From positions 124,001-188,000 of the forward strand of contig WJBW01000002.1 of the NCBI GenBank assembly GCA_009646425.1: a stretch of DNA of 64,000 bases. The letters run 5' to 3'. The position numbers and the translations under genes were made by a program. The DNA is from Burkholderiales bacterium LSUCC0115 (lineage in GTDB: Bacteria; Pseudomonadota; Gammaproteobacteria; Burkholderiales; Burkholderiaceae_A). How positions within the stretch are numbered: the first letter of the stretch is position 1; each line of letters starts with the position of its first letter. Below are positions 47,663 to 57,123 of the stretch, one piece after another. The notes beneath the pieces were generated by a model that saw nothing but the letters and a program-made list of their open reading frames with translations, was not told where the DNA came from and searched no databases.

Positions 47663-47682
47663 GAGTGGCCTAGAAGACTGAC

Positions 47683-48867
47683 TTAGAAAAAGGCCTGAAT
47701 CCCAGTCTGGGCGCGACCCAGAATTAGGGCATGGATATCGTGGGTGCCCTCGTAGGTGTTCACCACCTCTAAATTCACCATGTGTCGCATCACGCCGAAC
47801 TCATCGGTGATGCCATTGCCGCCCAGCATGTCCCGCGCCATTCGAGCAATGTCCAGGGCCTTGCCACAGTTGTTGCGTTTGACGATCGACGTGGCCTCAA
47901 CAGCCGCCGTACCGTTTTCTTTCATACGGCCCAGGCGCAGTACGGCCTGATAGCCGAGCGCAATCTCGGTCTGCATGTCAGCGAGTTTCTTTTGAATGAG
48001 CTGGTTCGCAGCCAACGGCCGGCCAAACTGCTGCCGATCCATGACGTACTGCCGAGACGCATGCCAGCAGAACTCTGCCGCGCCCAACACGCCCCAGGCA
48101 ATGCCGAAGCGAGCCGAATTAAGGCAGGTGAAAGGTCCCTTGAGGCCCCGAATGTCTGGAAAGGCGTTCTCTTCAGGCACAAAGACCTGGTCCATCACGA
48201 TCTCACCGGTAATGGAGGCTCTCAGACCAATCTTGCCGTGAAGGACCGGCGCTGATAAGCCCTTCATGCCCTTCTCCAGGACAAAGCCTCGGATCTCGCC
48301 CGCATCGTCCTTGGCCCAGACCACAAAAACATCGGCGATTGGGCTGTTAGAGATCCAGGTCTTGGCGCCACTGAGCAAGTAGCCGCCCTGCGTGGCCTTG
48401 GCCCGGGTGACCATGCTGCCAGGGTCTGACCCATGGTTAGGCTCGGTCAGTCCAAAACAGCCGATCCACTCACCAGTGGCCAGCTTGGGCAGGTACTTCT
48501 GCCGCTGGGCTTCTGTGCCGAACGTATAGATGGGCAGCATGACCAACGAGCTCTGCACACTAAACATGCTGCGATAGCCACTGTCGATGCGCTCGACCTC
48601 GGAGGCAATCAAGCCATAGGCGACATCGCCTACCCCAGCCCCGCCATATTCGGTTGGGATCGTCGGACCCAACAGGCCCAACTCACCCATCTCACGAAAA
48701 ATGCTGGCATCGGTCTTCTCGTGGCGAAAGGCCTCTAACACCCGTGGCGCCAGCTTGTCCTGGCAGTAATCCCGGGCCGCCTGACGAATCATGGTCTCGT
48801 CTTCGGTCAGCTGATCAGATAGCAGAAAGGGGTCTTCCCAGTTGAACTTGGCATGAGGCTTGAGCAT
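47683..48867 (-). CDS. gcdH: Glutaryl-CoA dehydrogenase
   Basis: FAD acyl-CoA dehydrogenase that oxidises and decarboxylates glutaryl-CoA to crotonyl-CoA in lysine, tryptophan and glutarate breakdown. It has 394 residues. [34 protein letters not shown] and [16 protein letters not shown] follow the GcdH pattern. The substrate-carboxylate Arg is in [13 protein letters not shown], and the catalytic base is Glu373 in [17 protein letters not shown]. The ATG at 48867 lies 31 bases after the SDR gene on the same strand. Confidence 0.95.
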   Translation of the reverse strand: MLKPHAKFNWEDPFLLSDQLTEDETMIRQAARDYCQDKLAPRVLEAFRHEKTDASIFREMGELGLLGPTIPTEYGGAGVGDVAYGLIASEVERIDSGYRSMFSVQSSLVMLPIYTFGTEAQRQKYLPKLATGEWIGCFGLTEPNHGSDPGSMVTRAKATQGGYLLSGAKTWISNSPIADVFVVWAKDDAGEIRGFVLEKGMKGLSAPVLHGKIGLRASITGEIVMDQVFVPEENAFPDIRGLKGPFTCLNSARFGIAWGVLGAAEFCWHASRQYVMDRQQFGRPLAANQLIQKKLADMQTEIALGYQAVLRLGRMKENGTAAVEATSIVKRNNCGKALDIARMARDMLGGNGITDEFGVMRHMVNLEVVNTYEGTHDIHALILGRAQTGIQAFF

Positions 48868-48898
48868 TGGAGAGTCCTTGGTGTTCAGAGGATTCGGT

Positions 48899-49687
48899 CT
48901 AGACGCTTAGTATCGCACCGCCATCGATCCGGACCATGGATCCAGTGACATAGCTGGCCCGCTCAGAGGCTAGAAAGGCCACGACATCGCCGTACTCCTG
49001 AGGCTTGCCGTAACGGCCGACTGGGATGCTGCCCATAGACCGGCGCTCGATCTCCTCCACGCCGACGCCCTCTTTGGTCGCCTTGTTTTGGTCGATGAAA
49101 CGAGTGCGATCTGTGGCCACCCGACCAGGCAGAACCATGTTGGCGGTGACACCACTGGTAGCAACCTCATTGGCCAGGGTCTTGTTCCAGCCGACCAGTG
49201 CACCACGCAAGGTGTTGCTCATGGCCAGGTTGGGGATGGGCACCACCACACCCGATGAGGCATTGGTGAGAATCCGGCCCCAGCCATGTTGCTTCATGGC
49301 GGGTAGAACCGCATCGGTTAGGGCAATCACGGGCAGGATGAGGTTGTTGACCTGCTCTTGCCAGACTGACAGGGGCTGCGCTTGAACCGGGCTTGGAGCC
49401 GGTCCTCCACCGTTGTTAAACAGAATCTGGATGTGGCCGCCGGCCAATTGAACCGCCTGTTCATGCAAGGCAGAGAGGCGATCCAGCTCCCGGACATCCC
49501 AGGTCATGGCATGGGCTGTGCCACCGGCTGACTTGATCTGCTCTACGGTCTGCTGAACCTTGTCCAGGGTACGGCCTGCCGCCACCACCACTGCACCCTC
49601 TGCGGCCAGCGACAGTGCCACCGCCTGGCCCAATCCACCACCGGCGCCCAAGACCAATGCGCGTTTGCCTTTAAGACCCAAATCCAT
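48899..49687 (-). CDS. Atypical SDR-family oxidoreductase lacking YxxxK
   Basis: Rossmann-fold SDR, 262 residues from the ATG at 49687 with AAGGAG upstream. The cofactor motif is [13 protein letters not shown], and [11 protein letters not shown] replaces NNAG. At the active site the Ser is present ([13 protein letters not shown]), but the expected Tyr-x-x-x-Lys is MSNTLRGAL, so neither residue is conserved. This is a known divergent SDR group with unclear catalysis. It lies between the aldo/keto reductase and gcdH in a same-strand run. The end [13 protein letters not shown] is normal for SDRs. Confidence 0.85.
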   Translation of the reverse strand: MDLGLKGKRALVLGAGGGLGQAVALSLAAEGAVVVAAGRTLDKVQQTVEQIKSAGGTAHAMTWDVRELDRLSALHEQAVQLAGGHIQILFNNGGGPAPSPVQAQPLSVWQEQVNNLILPVIALTDAVLPAMKQHGWGRILTNASSGVVVPIPNLAMSNTLRGALVGWNKTLANEVATSGVTANMVLPGRVATDRTRFIDQNKATKEGVGVEEIERRSMGSIPVGRYGKPQEYGDVVAFLASERASYVTGSMVRIDGGAILSV

Positions 49688-49707
49688 TCTGTGCTCCTTC
49701 GTGACAG

Positions 49708-50727
49708 TCAAAAATTTTCGGTATCGACACCGGCCTGGGCAGCCGCATCGTATCGACCCCCCACCACATTGTCCTGACCGATGAGTCGGTCCACCACCTG
49801 CCAGTCTTCGTGACTTAGAGACAGGCTGGCAGCTCGGGCATTCTCGCGAGCATGATCCACTGAGGTGGTCCCCGGAATGGGAATGATGGCGGGTGACTTC
49901 TGCAGCAGCCAGGCCAATGCCAGCTGCGCAGTGGTCACCCCCAGGGCGCGCGCCTTTGCTCTCAGGCTGGCTTGCAAGGCTTGGTTGTGTTCGAACGCTG
50001 GCGAGAGAAAACGAGGCATCTTCTGACGCAGGTCGTCGCCAGACAATCCATCTAAACCTTCAAACGAATCCGTTAGAAACCCCCGCCCAACGGGGCTAAA
50101 GGCGACCAATGCCACCCCAAGCTTTTCACAGGCCTGCAGCAGCGCGATCTCTGGGTTACGAGTCCAGAGTGAGTACTCGGACTGCACCGCTGTGATGGGA
50201 TGCACCGAGTGGGCCTTTTCGAGCGTCGCTGCAGAGACCTCAGACAAGCCAATGGTCCGCACCTTGCCTTGCTCCACCAGTCGCCCCATGGCCCCAACCA
50301 CCTCCTCGATGGGCGTGACCTTGTCCCAACGGTGCAGGTAGTACAAGTCCAGCACGTCGGTCTTCAGACGCTGAAGACTGTCATGGCAGTTCTGGACAAT
50401 AGTCTGGGGCTTGCTGTCGATGCGTCGTCTGTAGCCCTCCGGACCCTGCTCCGCGACCATGCCACCCTTTGAGCACAGCACGATCTGGTCTCGGTGTCCC
50501 GCAATCAGGATCTCGGAGAGCAGCGTCTCGTTGTGACCGTTGCCGTAGAGCATGGCCGTGTCGAACAAGGTGGTTCCCGCCTGCAGGGCGGCGTCGATCA
50601 CCGGCTTGGCCTGCTCAGCTGTCATCTTCTGGCCGTACCCGTGACTAAAGTTCATGCAGCCAAAGCCGATGGCGGAGACCTGGAACGGGCCCAACCGACG
50701 CGTGGGCATGGCGATGGTCGCGCTCAC
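49708..50727 (-). CDS. Aldo/keto reductase
   Basis: NADPH-dependent (alpha/beta)8 oxidoreductase, 339 residues. The catalytic tetrad is seen as Asp and Tyr in LFDTAMLYGNG, Lys in LCSKGG and His in YYLHRWD. The AKR13-like end PAIIPIPGTTSVDHARENA binds the cofactor phosphate. The GTG at 50727 directly follows the stop of the upstream dehydrogenase gene; an ATG six codons later (50709) is the alternative. The substrate is unknown. Confidence 0.9.
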   Translation of the reverse strand: MSATIAMPTRRLGPFQVSAIGFGCMNFSHGYGQKMTAEQAKPVIDAALQAGTTLFDTAMLYGNGHNETLLSEILIAGHRDQIVLCSKGGMVAEQGPEGYRRRIDSKPQTIVQNCHDSLQRLKTDVLDLYYLHRWDKVTPIEEVVGAMGRLVEQGKVRTIGLSEVSAATLEKAHSVHPITAVQSEYSLWTRNPEIALLQACEKLGVALVAFSPVGRGFLTDSFEGLDGLSGDDLRQKMPRFLSPAFEHNQALQASLRAKARALGVTTAQLALAWLLQKSPAIIPIPGTTSVDHARENARAASLSLSHEDWQVVDRLIGQDNVVGGRYDAAAQAGVDTENF

Positions 50728-51669
50728 TCAAGCCACCACGGGGGTTATCAGACGGCCGTTAGAGAAAAAGGACTGGACGTTGTCGAAGACCAGGTCCTCC
50801 ATGGCCCGACGCGTCTCGTGGGTGCCACTGCCCACATGCGGCAGAAGGACCACGTTGTCCAGGGGCATCAGCTCGGTCGGAACCTGCGGCTCGCGGACAA
50901 AGACATCGAGCCCCGCCCCCGCAATGGACTTGTCCTGCAGGGCCTGCACCAGGGCAGGCTCATCAATGACGCTGCCTCGAGCCACATTCACCAGATAACC
51001 CTGGGGACCCAGCGCCTGCAGCACCGCCCGGTCCACCAACCCTTCGGTCTGCTCACCACCGGTCACCACCACCATGAGCACATCGGCCCAAGTGGCCAAC
51101 GCGACCGGTGAATCAAAGTACTCAAACGCCAGGTCATCTCGCCTGCGACGGTTGTGATAGCCGATGGCCATGCGAAAGCCCTGAGCCCGTTGGGCAATGG
51201 CCTGGCCAATCTGACCGCATCCCAGAATACCAAGGCGCTTGCCCCAGACCCGACTGGTCAGTGGATAAGCGCCCTTGGGCCAATGGCCCTGCCTGACAAA
51301 CCGATCGCTGGCTGACAAGCCACGCATGGTGTCAATCATGAGACCCACGGCCAAGTCCGCCACACACTCGGTCAAGACATCCGGCGTGCTGGAGACCGAG
51401 ATTCCGTGAGTCTTTGCGTAGCCCAGGTCGACCTTGTCCACGCCAATGCCCCGGCAGACGACAGCCTTGAGGTTTGGCAAGGCCGCCATCACGTCGGCAG
51501 ACGCACCGATCGGCGCGGTGGTGACAGCGACCTGGAAGCGATGGCCCTGCTCTTTTAGAAATCCCTGAGGGTCTTCCTGATCCTTTAAAAACACCAGGTC
51601 AAAGGCCTCAGCCAGACGCTGGTCGCCTGGCGCAGACAGGCGGGACAACTGCAGAACGGGGTTTTTCAT
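50728..51669 (-). CDS. D-isomer-specific 2-hydroxyacid dehydrogenase
   Basis: NAD(P)-dependent reductase/dehydrogenase of the GHRP/PGDH family, 313 residues. The cofactor motif is LGILGCGQIGQAIA. The catalytic Arg is in VNVARGSVIDE, Glu in the DVFVREPQVP region, and His in LLPHVGSGTHETR. It resembles hydroxypyruvate/glyoxylate reductases. It is the first gene of the same-strand run down to the LhgO-like gene and is divergent from the racemase-family gene. Confidence 0.9.
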   Translation of the reverse strand: MKNPVLQLSRLSAPGDQRLAEAFDLVFLKDQEDPQGFLKEQGHRFQVAVTTAPIGASADVMAALPNLKAVVCRGIGVDKVDLGYAKTHGISVSSTPDVLTECVADLAVGLMIDTMRGLSASDRFVRQGHWPKGAYPLTSRVWGKRLGILGCGQIGQAIAQRAQGFRMAIGYHNRRRRDDLAFEYFDSPVALATWADVLMVVVTGGEQTEGLVDRAVLQALGPQGYLVNVARGSVIDEPALVQALQDKSIAGAGLDVFVREPQVPTELMPLDNVVLLPHVGSGTHETRRAMEDLVFDNVQSFFSNGRLITPVVA

Positions 51670-51819
51670 GACGGGGACAAAAAAATGGGAAAGCTCAGTC
51701 TAGGGGGGGGCTCGATACGCCGCCAATTGGTAATAGCCTGGGGAAAACTCGACTGCGCAGACCCGGGCTGACCGGACATAGTGTGGGGCATTCAAATTCC
51801 CTGTTAGCGAGAACCATCC

Positions 51820-52953
51820 ATGCCCCAGATTGAATCCGTTAGTGTCGCCGCCGTCGAAGTACCCCTGGACCGTGTGACCTCCTTCTCCACCCGTACTGTG
51901 CATGCCCGTCACTACGGGCTGGTAAAGGTCCGCAGCACCGATGGCCTTGAAGGGATTGGATTTTGTTATGTGGGCAGCAAAGCCGGCGGCATCCTCAAAA
52001 CGGCGGTCGAGCAACTGTTGGCGCCCATCCTGATTGGCCGTGAAAGCCGTCAGACCGAGGCCCTGTGGCAGGACATGTACCAAGAGGCCATCCTTCAAGG
52101 ACGCTCTGGTGCAGTCATGCGAGGCATCTCCATTCTGGATACCGCCCTGTGGGATCTGAATGCCAGATCGGTTGGCCTGCCCCTGCACGACTACCTGGGC
52201 AGCCTGCACCGTGAGCAGGTCATCGCCTACGCCAGCGGCGGCTACTACCTGGACGGCAAGACGCCCGCCAAGCTCGGCGAAGAACTGGCGGGCTATGTCA
52301 GCAAGGGCTTCAAGGCCGTTAAAATGAAAACTGGCCGGCTCAGCCCGTCCGAAGAAGAGGCCCGCATCGCCGCTGCCCGCGATGCGATTGGTCCAGATGT
52401 CTACCTGATGCTCGACGCCAACAACGCCTGGTCCGACCTGCCGACGGCCATGGAATACATGCGCCGGTTCGAGGCCTATGACCCCTACTGGATCGAAGAG
52501 CCCTTCTCACCCGATGCCATTGACCTGCATGCTCGGCTGGCCCAACGCACCTCGGTGACGGTAGCCACGGGCGAGATCGAGGTGGGTCGCTGGCGTTTCA
52601 GAGAGTTGATCGATGCAGGTGGCGCGGAGATTCTGCAGACCGATGCAGCTGTCTGCGGTGGTATCTCAGAGTGGCGCAAGATTGCCGCCCATGCCGACTC
52701 ACGTGGCGTGACGGTCAGCCCCCACTGGTTCCATGACCTGCATGCCCCGTTGGTCGCGGCCACCCCGAATGCCCGTTTCGTGGAGTTCTTCCTGGACGAT
52801 CAGGTCCTTAACTTCCGCCGACTGATCAACAACCAACTGGGCTTCAAAGACGGCTACGTTCAGCTGCGTCAAGATCCCGGACTGGGCTTTGGCTTTGATG
52901 AAAAGGCAGTCACACAGTACGGCGGACAGGCAGCCTGGTCCACGATTCACTGA
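51820..52953 (+). CDS. Mandelate racemase/muconate lactonizing-family enzyme
   Basis: Enolase-superfamily enzyme, 377 residues, acting by abstraction of a proton alpha to a carboxylate. The KxK motif is K168/K170 (AVKMKTG). Metal ligands are likely D199, E226 and E252, and the second-base dyad D275/H302 (QTDAAVCGG, SPHWFHD) matches the mandelate racemase subgroup. A sugar-acid dehydratase or 2-hydroxyacid racemase is therefore likely. It is divergent from the 2-hydroxyacid dehydrogenase gene across 150 bases. Confidence 0.89.
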   Translation: MPQIESVSVAAVEVPLDRVTSFSTRTVHARHYGLVKVRSTDGLEGIGFCYVGSKAGGILKTAVEQLLAPILIGRESRQTEALWQDMYQEAILQGRSGAVMRGISILDTALWDLNARSVGLPLHDYLGSLHREQVIAYASGGYYLDGKTPAKLGEELAGYVSKGFKAVKMKTGRLSPSEEEARIAAARDAIGPDVYLMLDANNAWSDLPTAMEYMRRFEAYDPYWIEEPFSPDAIDLHARLAQRTSVTVATGEIEVGRWRFRELIDAGGAEILQTDAAVCGGISEWRKIAAHADSRGVTVSPHWFHDLHAPLVAATPNARFVEFFLDDQVLNFRRLINNQLGFKDGYVQLRQDPGLGFGFDEKAVTQYGGQAAWSTIH

Positions 52954-52960
52954 ATTTGCG

Positions 52961-52966
52961 TATAAT
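52961..52966 (+). promoter_or_regulatory. -10 box of the tRNA-Asn promoter
   Basis: A perfect TATAAT 11 bases upstream of the mature tRNA 5' end. A TG lies just upstream (52957-52958), one base off the extended -10 spacing, and no good -35 is visible. Confidence 0.6.
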
Positions 52967-52977
52967 TCGGCCTTCCT

Positions 52978-53053
52978 TCCCCGATAGCTCAGTCGGTAGA
53001 GCGCCGGACTGTTAATCCGTAGGTCCCTGGTTCGAGCCCAGGTCGGGGAGCCA
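52978..53053 (+). tRNA. tRNA-Asn (anticodon GTT)
   Basis: A 76-nt tRNA with encoded CCA (53051-53053). Acceptor TCCCCGA (52978-52984) pairs with TCGGGGA (53043-53049). The anticodon loop CTGTTAA lies between CCGGA and TCCG, giving GTT. The D-loop AGTCGGTAGA and T-loop GTTCGAGCC are intact. A strong terminator follows. Confidence 0.98.
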
Positions 53054-53059
53054 AACTCG

Positions 53060-53090
53060 AAAAGCCCAGAAAACCTTCTGGGCTTTTTTT
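53060..53090 (+). terminator. Intrinsic terminator of tRNA-Asn
   Basis: A 12-bp perfect stem (AAAAGCCCAGAA at 53060-53071, TTCTGGGCTTTT at 53076-53087) with a four-base loop and a run of seven T. It starts seven bases past the CCA end. Confidence 0.95.
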
Positions 53091-53153
53091 ATCCGGACCT
53101 GCTTCCTCTTTTCGTAATATTCTGGGCGAGCCCCCCATCGACGCCCATCCGCC

Positions 53154-53423
53154 ATGACCGAATCCGACTTCCGTGCCCAGACAGCAGACTTCGATGACGT
53201 CGTCACCCGAGACTGGCCAGCCAACCACATCATCCCTGACCACTCACATCCTTTCGCACTCAAGGCCCTGGTCACGTCAGGCCAGATGTGGCTGACCGTC
53301 AATGGCGTAGAACAAGCGTTGGAGCCCGGCGATGTGTTTGAACTCAGTCACAGCCAGCCCCATGCAGAGCGCTACGGACCAACGGGCGCGAGCTACCTGG
53401 TGGCCAGAAGGCACCAGCCATAG
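53154..53423 (+). CDS. Small cupin-domain protein
   Basis: An 89-residue single-domain cupin. PDHSHPFALKALVTSGQMWLTV contains the first cupin histidines, and LEPGDVFELSHSQPHAERYG the second motif (G-D and a later His), so a metal site is possible. Role unknown. The ATG at 53154 is followed by the DMT transporter 11 bases after the stop, so the two form a likely pair. No Shine-Dalgarno is evident. Confidence 0.8.
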   Translation: MTESDFRAQTADFDDVVTRDWPANHIIPDHSHPFALKALVTSGQMWLTVNGVEQALEPGDVFELSHSQPHAERYGPTGASYLVARRHQP

Positions 53424-53434
53424 AACCCATCCCC

Positions 53435-54301
53435 ATGGACAATACGCCACTGGCGTTCACTCTGGTCCTGGCCGCGGCCCTCTGCCACGCTTGCTGGAAT
53501 CTGCTCCTTAAAAAGTCCGGCAGCGCCAGCCTTGGTTTTGTGGGACTCCTAGCCAGCATTGAGACCCTGGTCTGGCTACCCATTGCATTTTTCGCCTCTG
53601 ACCTGACCAGCATTCTGACGCCTGTTGGTTTACTCGCCATTGCAGTAAGTGCCATGCTGCACATCGCCTATTTCTGGCTCCTGACCAGTGCCTATGGCAA
53701 GAGCGACCTCGGTGTCGCCTATCCGATTGCCCGTGCCACCGGCCCCTTCCTATCCGGTCTGTTTGCCATCGTCGTGCTAATGGAGAGGCCGAGACCGGAG
53801 GAATGGATTGGAGCCTGCGCCATCATCATCGGATCTGTGCTCATCGGACTCTCTCAGGGCAAACAATTGTCGGAGGTCAGCTGGTGGCGAGGCATCCGAC
53901 TGGCCCTGCTCTGTGGCATGACCATTGCGGCTTACACCGTCTGGGACCAACAAGCGGTTAAACACTGGGAACTCCCGGTGCTTGCCTTTTACTGGGGCCA
54001 ATTGGTCGTGCGCTCAGCAATCTGCATGCCCTGGATGATCAAGGATGGCCATGAACTAAGGGTCGACTTCAGCCGGCAATGGAAGGGCCTGCTGGTGATT
54101 GCCGTTCTCTCACCGCTGGCCTACCAGCTGGTGCTCCTCGCTATGACCATGGCGCCACTCAGCTTGGTGGCTCCCCTACGGGAGACCAGTATTCTCTTTG
54201 CCATTATCCTGGGCAGTCTGTTCTTGAAGGAACGCAACACAGGCCGAAGACTGGCTGGTGCGGTCTGCATGGTGTTAGGCCTGGGGCTGATCACCCTCTG
54301 A
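53435..54301 (+). CDS. EamA/DMT-family membrane transporter
   Basis: Drug/metabolite-transporter superfamily exporter, 288 residues with about ten hydrophobic segments. The two EamA repeats are visible: ICH-type ALCHACWNLLLKKSGS at the start of the first, and MAPLSLVAPLRETSILFAIILG (across residues 238-262) in the second. FLKERNTGRRLAGAVCMVLGL closes the protein. The substrate cannot be predicted. It converges with the ABC ATPase gene across 13 bases. Confidence 0.88.
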   Translation: MDNTPLAFTLVLAAALCHACWNLLLKKSGSASLGFVGLLASIETLVWLPIAFFASDLTSILTPVGLLAIAVSAMLHIAYFWLLTSAYGKSDLGVAYPIARATGPFLSGLFAIVVLMERPRPEEWIGACAIIIGSVLIGLSQGKQLSEVSWWRGIRLALLCGMTIAAYTVWDQQAVKHWELPVLAFYWGQLVVRSAICMPWMIKDGHELRVDFSRQWKGLLVIAVLSPLAYQLVLLAMTMAPLSLVAPLRETSILFAIILGSLFLKERNTGRRLAGAVCMVLGLGLITL

Positions 54302-54314
54302 CAACCCGCAAGCT

Positions 54315-55397
54315 CTAGGCCGCCAGAAGCGTAACCCCCTGTCGAGGCATGGTCAGCACGACGCGATCACCGACTTGACTAACCGTGCCTCCCGTCTTGT
54401 GGAGCTTATCGACCGTCATCATCTGATGGTCTGCTGCCCTGACGGTGTAGCGCACAAGGCCTCCCAAAAACTCCTTACGCTCAACCTGCCCGACGCACTG
54501 GCCAATGGTATTGACCGGCGCCTCTGAGGAGGACAATGGCGCCAGATCAATATCTTGCGGGCGAATTACAGCGTAGCGGGCACCCGAGGGGGCGTGGGGA
54601 ACGGCGAAGGACAGGCCGTTTGCAAAAAAGACATGTCCTTGCCCCTCTGACCGAACCTCTCCGCTGATCACATTTGCGGTGCCCAGGAATCCGGCGACAA
54701 AGACGTTCTGTGGTGCGTCATAGAGTGCCATCGGGGAGCCCACCTGCTGAACCACGCCAGATTGCAGAACAGCCATTCGATCTGAGCAGGTGTTGGCCTC
54801 CTCTTGGTCGTGGGTGACAAAAATAGTGGTAATGCCAAGCTTTTGCTGGAGTGCGCGGATCTCGGTTCTCACCTGGACGCGCAGACTGGCGTCCAAGTTC
54901 GACAGTGGCTCGTCTAACAGCAGCACACGAGGCTCCACCACCAGGGTGCGAGCCAGGGCAATTCGCTGCTGTTGTCCGCCCGAGAGTTGAGACGGGCGCC
55001 TGTCTGCATAGGACAACATGCCAACCAACTCCAAGACCCGGTCAACGCGTTCATCCACCTCCGCTCCCCGCAGCCGCCGCTTCTCCTGAAGCCCGAAACG
55101 GACGTTCTCCCGAACAGTCAGGTGAGGCCAAAGGGCATAGTTCTGAAACACCATCCCAACATCCCGTTGCCATGGTGACAGGCCAGAGATGTCCTCGCCA
55201 TCGATCGTGATTTCTCCACTGGGCTTTGGACCGAAACCTGCAATCGCCCTCAGAAGGGTGGACTTTCCTGAACCGGAAGGTCCCAAAAAGGCAAAAAACT
55301 CGCCAGGCTCAATCGATAGGTTGACCCCCTTGAGCACCTCGGTCTTACCGTAAGCAAGGGATAAATTTTGGATATGTAGCTTGGCACCCGTGTTCAA
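54315..55397 (-). CDS. ABC transporter ATP-binding protein (FbpC/PotA type)
   Basis: ATPase of a ferric-ion/organophosphate-type importer, 360 residues. The start is a TTG at 55397 with GGAGG upstream, 16 bases after the permease stop. Walker A GPSGSGKST, signature LSGGQQQRIALARTL and Walker B VLLLDEPLSNLD are intact. A C-terminal TOBE-type domain begins near residue 240. It is the third gene of a receptor-permease-ATPase unit. Confidence 0.91.
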   Translation of the reverse strand: MNTGAKLHIQNLSLAYGKTEVLKGVNLSIEPGEFFAFLGPSGSGKSTLLRAIAGFGPKPSGEITIDGEDISGLSPWQRDVGMVFQNYALWPHLTVRENVRFGLQEKRRLRGAEVDERVDRVLELVGMLSYADRRPSQLSGGQQQRIALARTLVVEPRVLLLDEPLSNLDASLRVQVRTEIRALQQKLGITTIFVTHDQEEANTCSDRMAVLQSGVVQQVGSPMALYDAPQNVFVAGFLGTANVISGEVRSEGQGHVFFANGLSFAVPHAPSGARYAVIRPQDIDLAPLSSSEAPVNTIGQCVGQVERKEFLGGLVRYTVRAADHQMMTVDKLHKTGGTVSQVGDRVVLTMPRQGVTLLAA

Positions 55398-55413
55398 CTG
55401 ATTTCCTCCGTCC

Positions 55414-57114
55414 CTAGTGCTGACCAGCCATGGCCTGCTGCTCTGACCGTCCGCGATTGACGACAAGGTGGGAGAGGTACGTTCCAATCCCCACCAAGAC
55501 CACCGCCAAAACCCCAAGCGCCGCACCCGGTCCACGTCCGGCTGGCGTCTGCATAAACTCATAAATGCCGTAGGCCAGCGGCGCATCAGAGCTCTTGGCT
55601 ACCAACATGATGGTCGTGGAGAGCTCCACCGCTGCAGTGGCAAAGCTGGTCACAAATCCAGCCAAAATGCCGCCAAGCATCAGCGGCAAGACCACGCGTC
55701 GAACGGTCTGCCGCTTGTTTGCACCGAGGTTCTCTGCGGCCTCCTCGAGACTCTGACTCACCTGTTGCAAGGCAGCCAGACAGGCTCGCAAGGCATACGG
55801 TAGGCGGCGGATCGTCAAGGCAATGATGATGGTGACCCACCAGGTGGCAACCGAGTCGGTCACACCTGGAATGGCGTAGTCATGAAAGCTACGCAGATAG
55901 CCAATGCCCAACACCACGCCGGGAATCGCCAGAGATGCCGTGGCGATGTAGTCCAGCCACTTGCGCCCAGCCAGGTTGGTGCGAAGAACCACGTATGCAA
56001 TGGCTACCCCAATCACAACGTCCGCAATACCGGCAATGCCAGCGTAGATCACCGTGTTGGTCACGTAATGCAGTGCTGTCTCAAACACAGTTGCGTAATG
56101 GGCCAAGGTATAGGCATCAGGAAGAACCGCATACGACCAGATGGTTCCGAAGGACAGCAGCAGCAATCCCAGGTGTGGCGACAGCACCAGCGTGAGGAGC
56201 AGGACAATGGTTGAGTAGGCTCCTAGCTTCTCCATTGGCCCAAGATCTCGCTTCATCAGACCCCCACCACCCTTCTGAACGGAGGCGTAGTCCTTATGAC
56301 GCATGGTGGACAAAGAGATCCATAGGGACAGTGCCGAGAACACCACCAAAATGACTGAGATGACGTATCCCATGGGATCGCTGATGCCAACCGCTGTGAT
56401 CCGAAGATAGGCTTGCGGCGCCAGCATGTCGTTCACGTTTAACAACAGGGGGGTACCCAGATCATCAAAGACTTTGATAAAGACCAAGGCCGCGCCGGCC
56501 ACATAACCGGGCATCGACAGCGGCAAGACAATTCTCCTGAAGAGTCTCAGTCCGCTGGCCCCCAAGTTCTGGGCCGACTCTTCCAAGGATCGATCAATAT
56601 TCTGTAATGCAGCGGATAAATTGATCAGGATGAATGGAAAGTAATGCAGGCTCTCAACAAAGATCACCCCGTTGAGACCCTCCATAAAGGGGATGGTCCA
56701 ACCAAACCATTGATCCAGCATCAGATTGATACTGCCGTTGGCACCAAACAGCAGTTGCATGGCAACCGCCCCAACAAACGGCGGCATGATCAATGGCACA
56801 AAGCCCAACGCCTGAATGAGGGCTGACCCTGCAAAATTAAATCGGCTCGTGAAATACGCTAGCGGCATGGCGATGATCGAGGCGACCACCACGGCCATGA
56901 TGGCGACGTAGACCGAGTTCACAAACGACTCAATAAAGAGCTGATTGCGAAAAAAATCATAGAAGTTGATCAGGGTGAAGCCGCCAGAACTTGGGTCCAG
57001 GAAGGCAACCCAGATCACCCGGAAAACCGGCAACACCAAAAAGGCAGCAAGAAAGATGGCGATGACGAGGCCCAAGACGGCTGGGCCCCGCTCGCTGGCG
57101 TGGAGTCGAAACAT
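55414..57114 (-). CDS. ABC transporter permease, fused two-domain (FbpB type)
   Basis: Inner-membrane permease, 566 residues, with two BPD_transp_1 modules in one chain and about 12 hydrophobic helices. EAA-loop sequences are LEESAQNLGASGLRLFRRIV (first half) and LEEAAENLGANKRQTVRRVV (second half). The ATG at 57114 comes nine bases after the receptor stop; a TTG one codon earlier is possible. The FbpB-like architecture suits ferric or phosphorylated-organic substrates. Confidence 0.93.
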   Translation of the reverse strand: MFRLHASERGPAVLGLVIAIFLAAFLVLPVFRVIWVAFLDPSSGGFTLINFYDFFRNQLFIESFVNSVYVAIMAVVVASIIAMPLAYFTSRFNFAGSALIQALGFVPLIMPPFVGAVAMQLLFGANGSINLMLDQWFGWTIPFMEGLNGVIFVESLHYFPFILINLSAALQNIDRSLEESAQNLGASGLRLFRRIVLPLSMPGYVAGAALVFIKVFDDLGTPLLLNVNDMLAPQAYLRITAVGISDPMGYVISVILVVFSALSLWISLSTMRHKDYASVQKGGGGLMKRDLGPMEKLGAYSTIVLLLTLVLSPHLGLLLLSFGTIWSYAVLPDAYTLAHYATVFETALHYVTNTVIYAGIAGIADVVIGVAIAYVVLRTNLAGRKWLDYIATASLAIPGVVLGIGYLRSFHDYAIPGVTDSVATWWVTIIIALTIRRLPYALRACLAALQQVSQSLEEAAENLGANKRQTVRRVVLPLMLGGILAGFVTSFATAAVELSTTIMLVAKSSDAPLAYGIYEFMQTPAGRGPGAALGVLAVVLVGIGTYLSHLVVNRGRSEQQAMAGQH

Positions 57115-57123
57115 CAACTGCGC

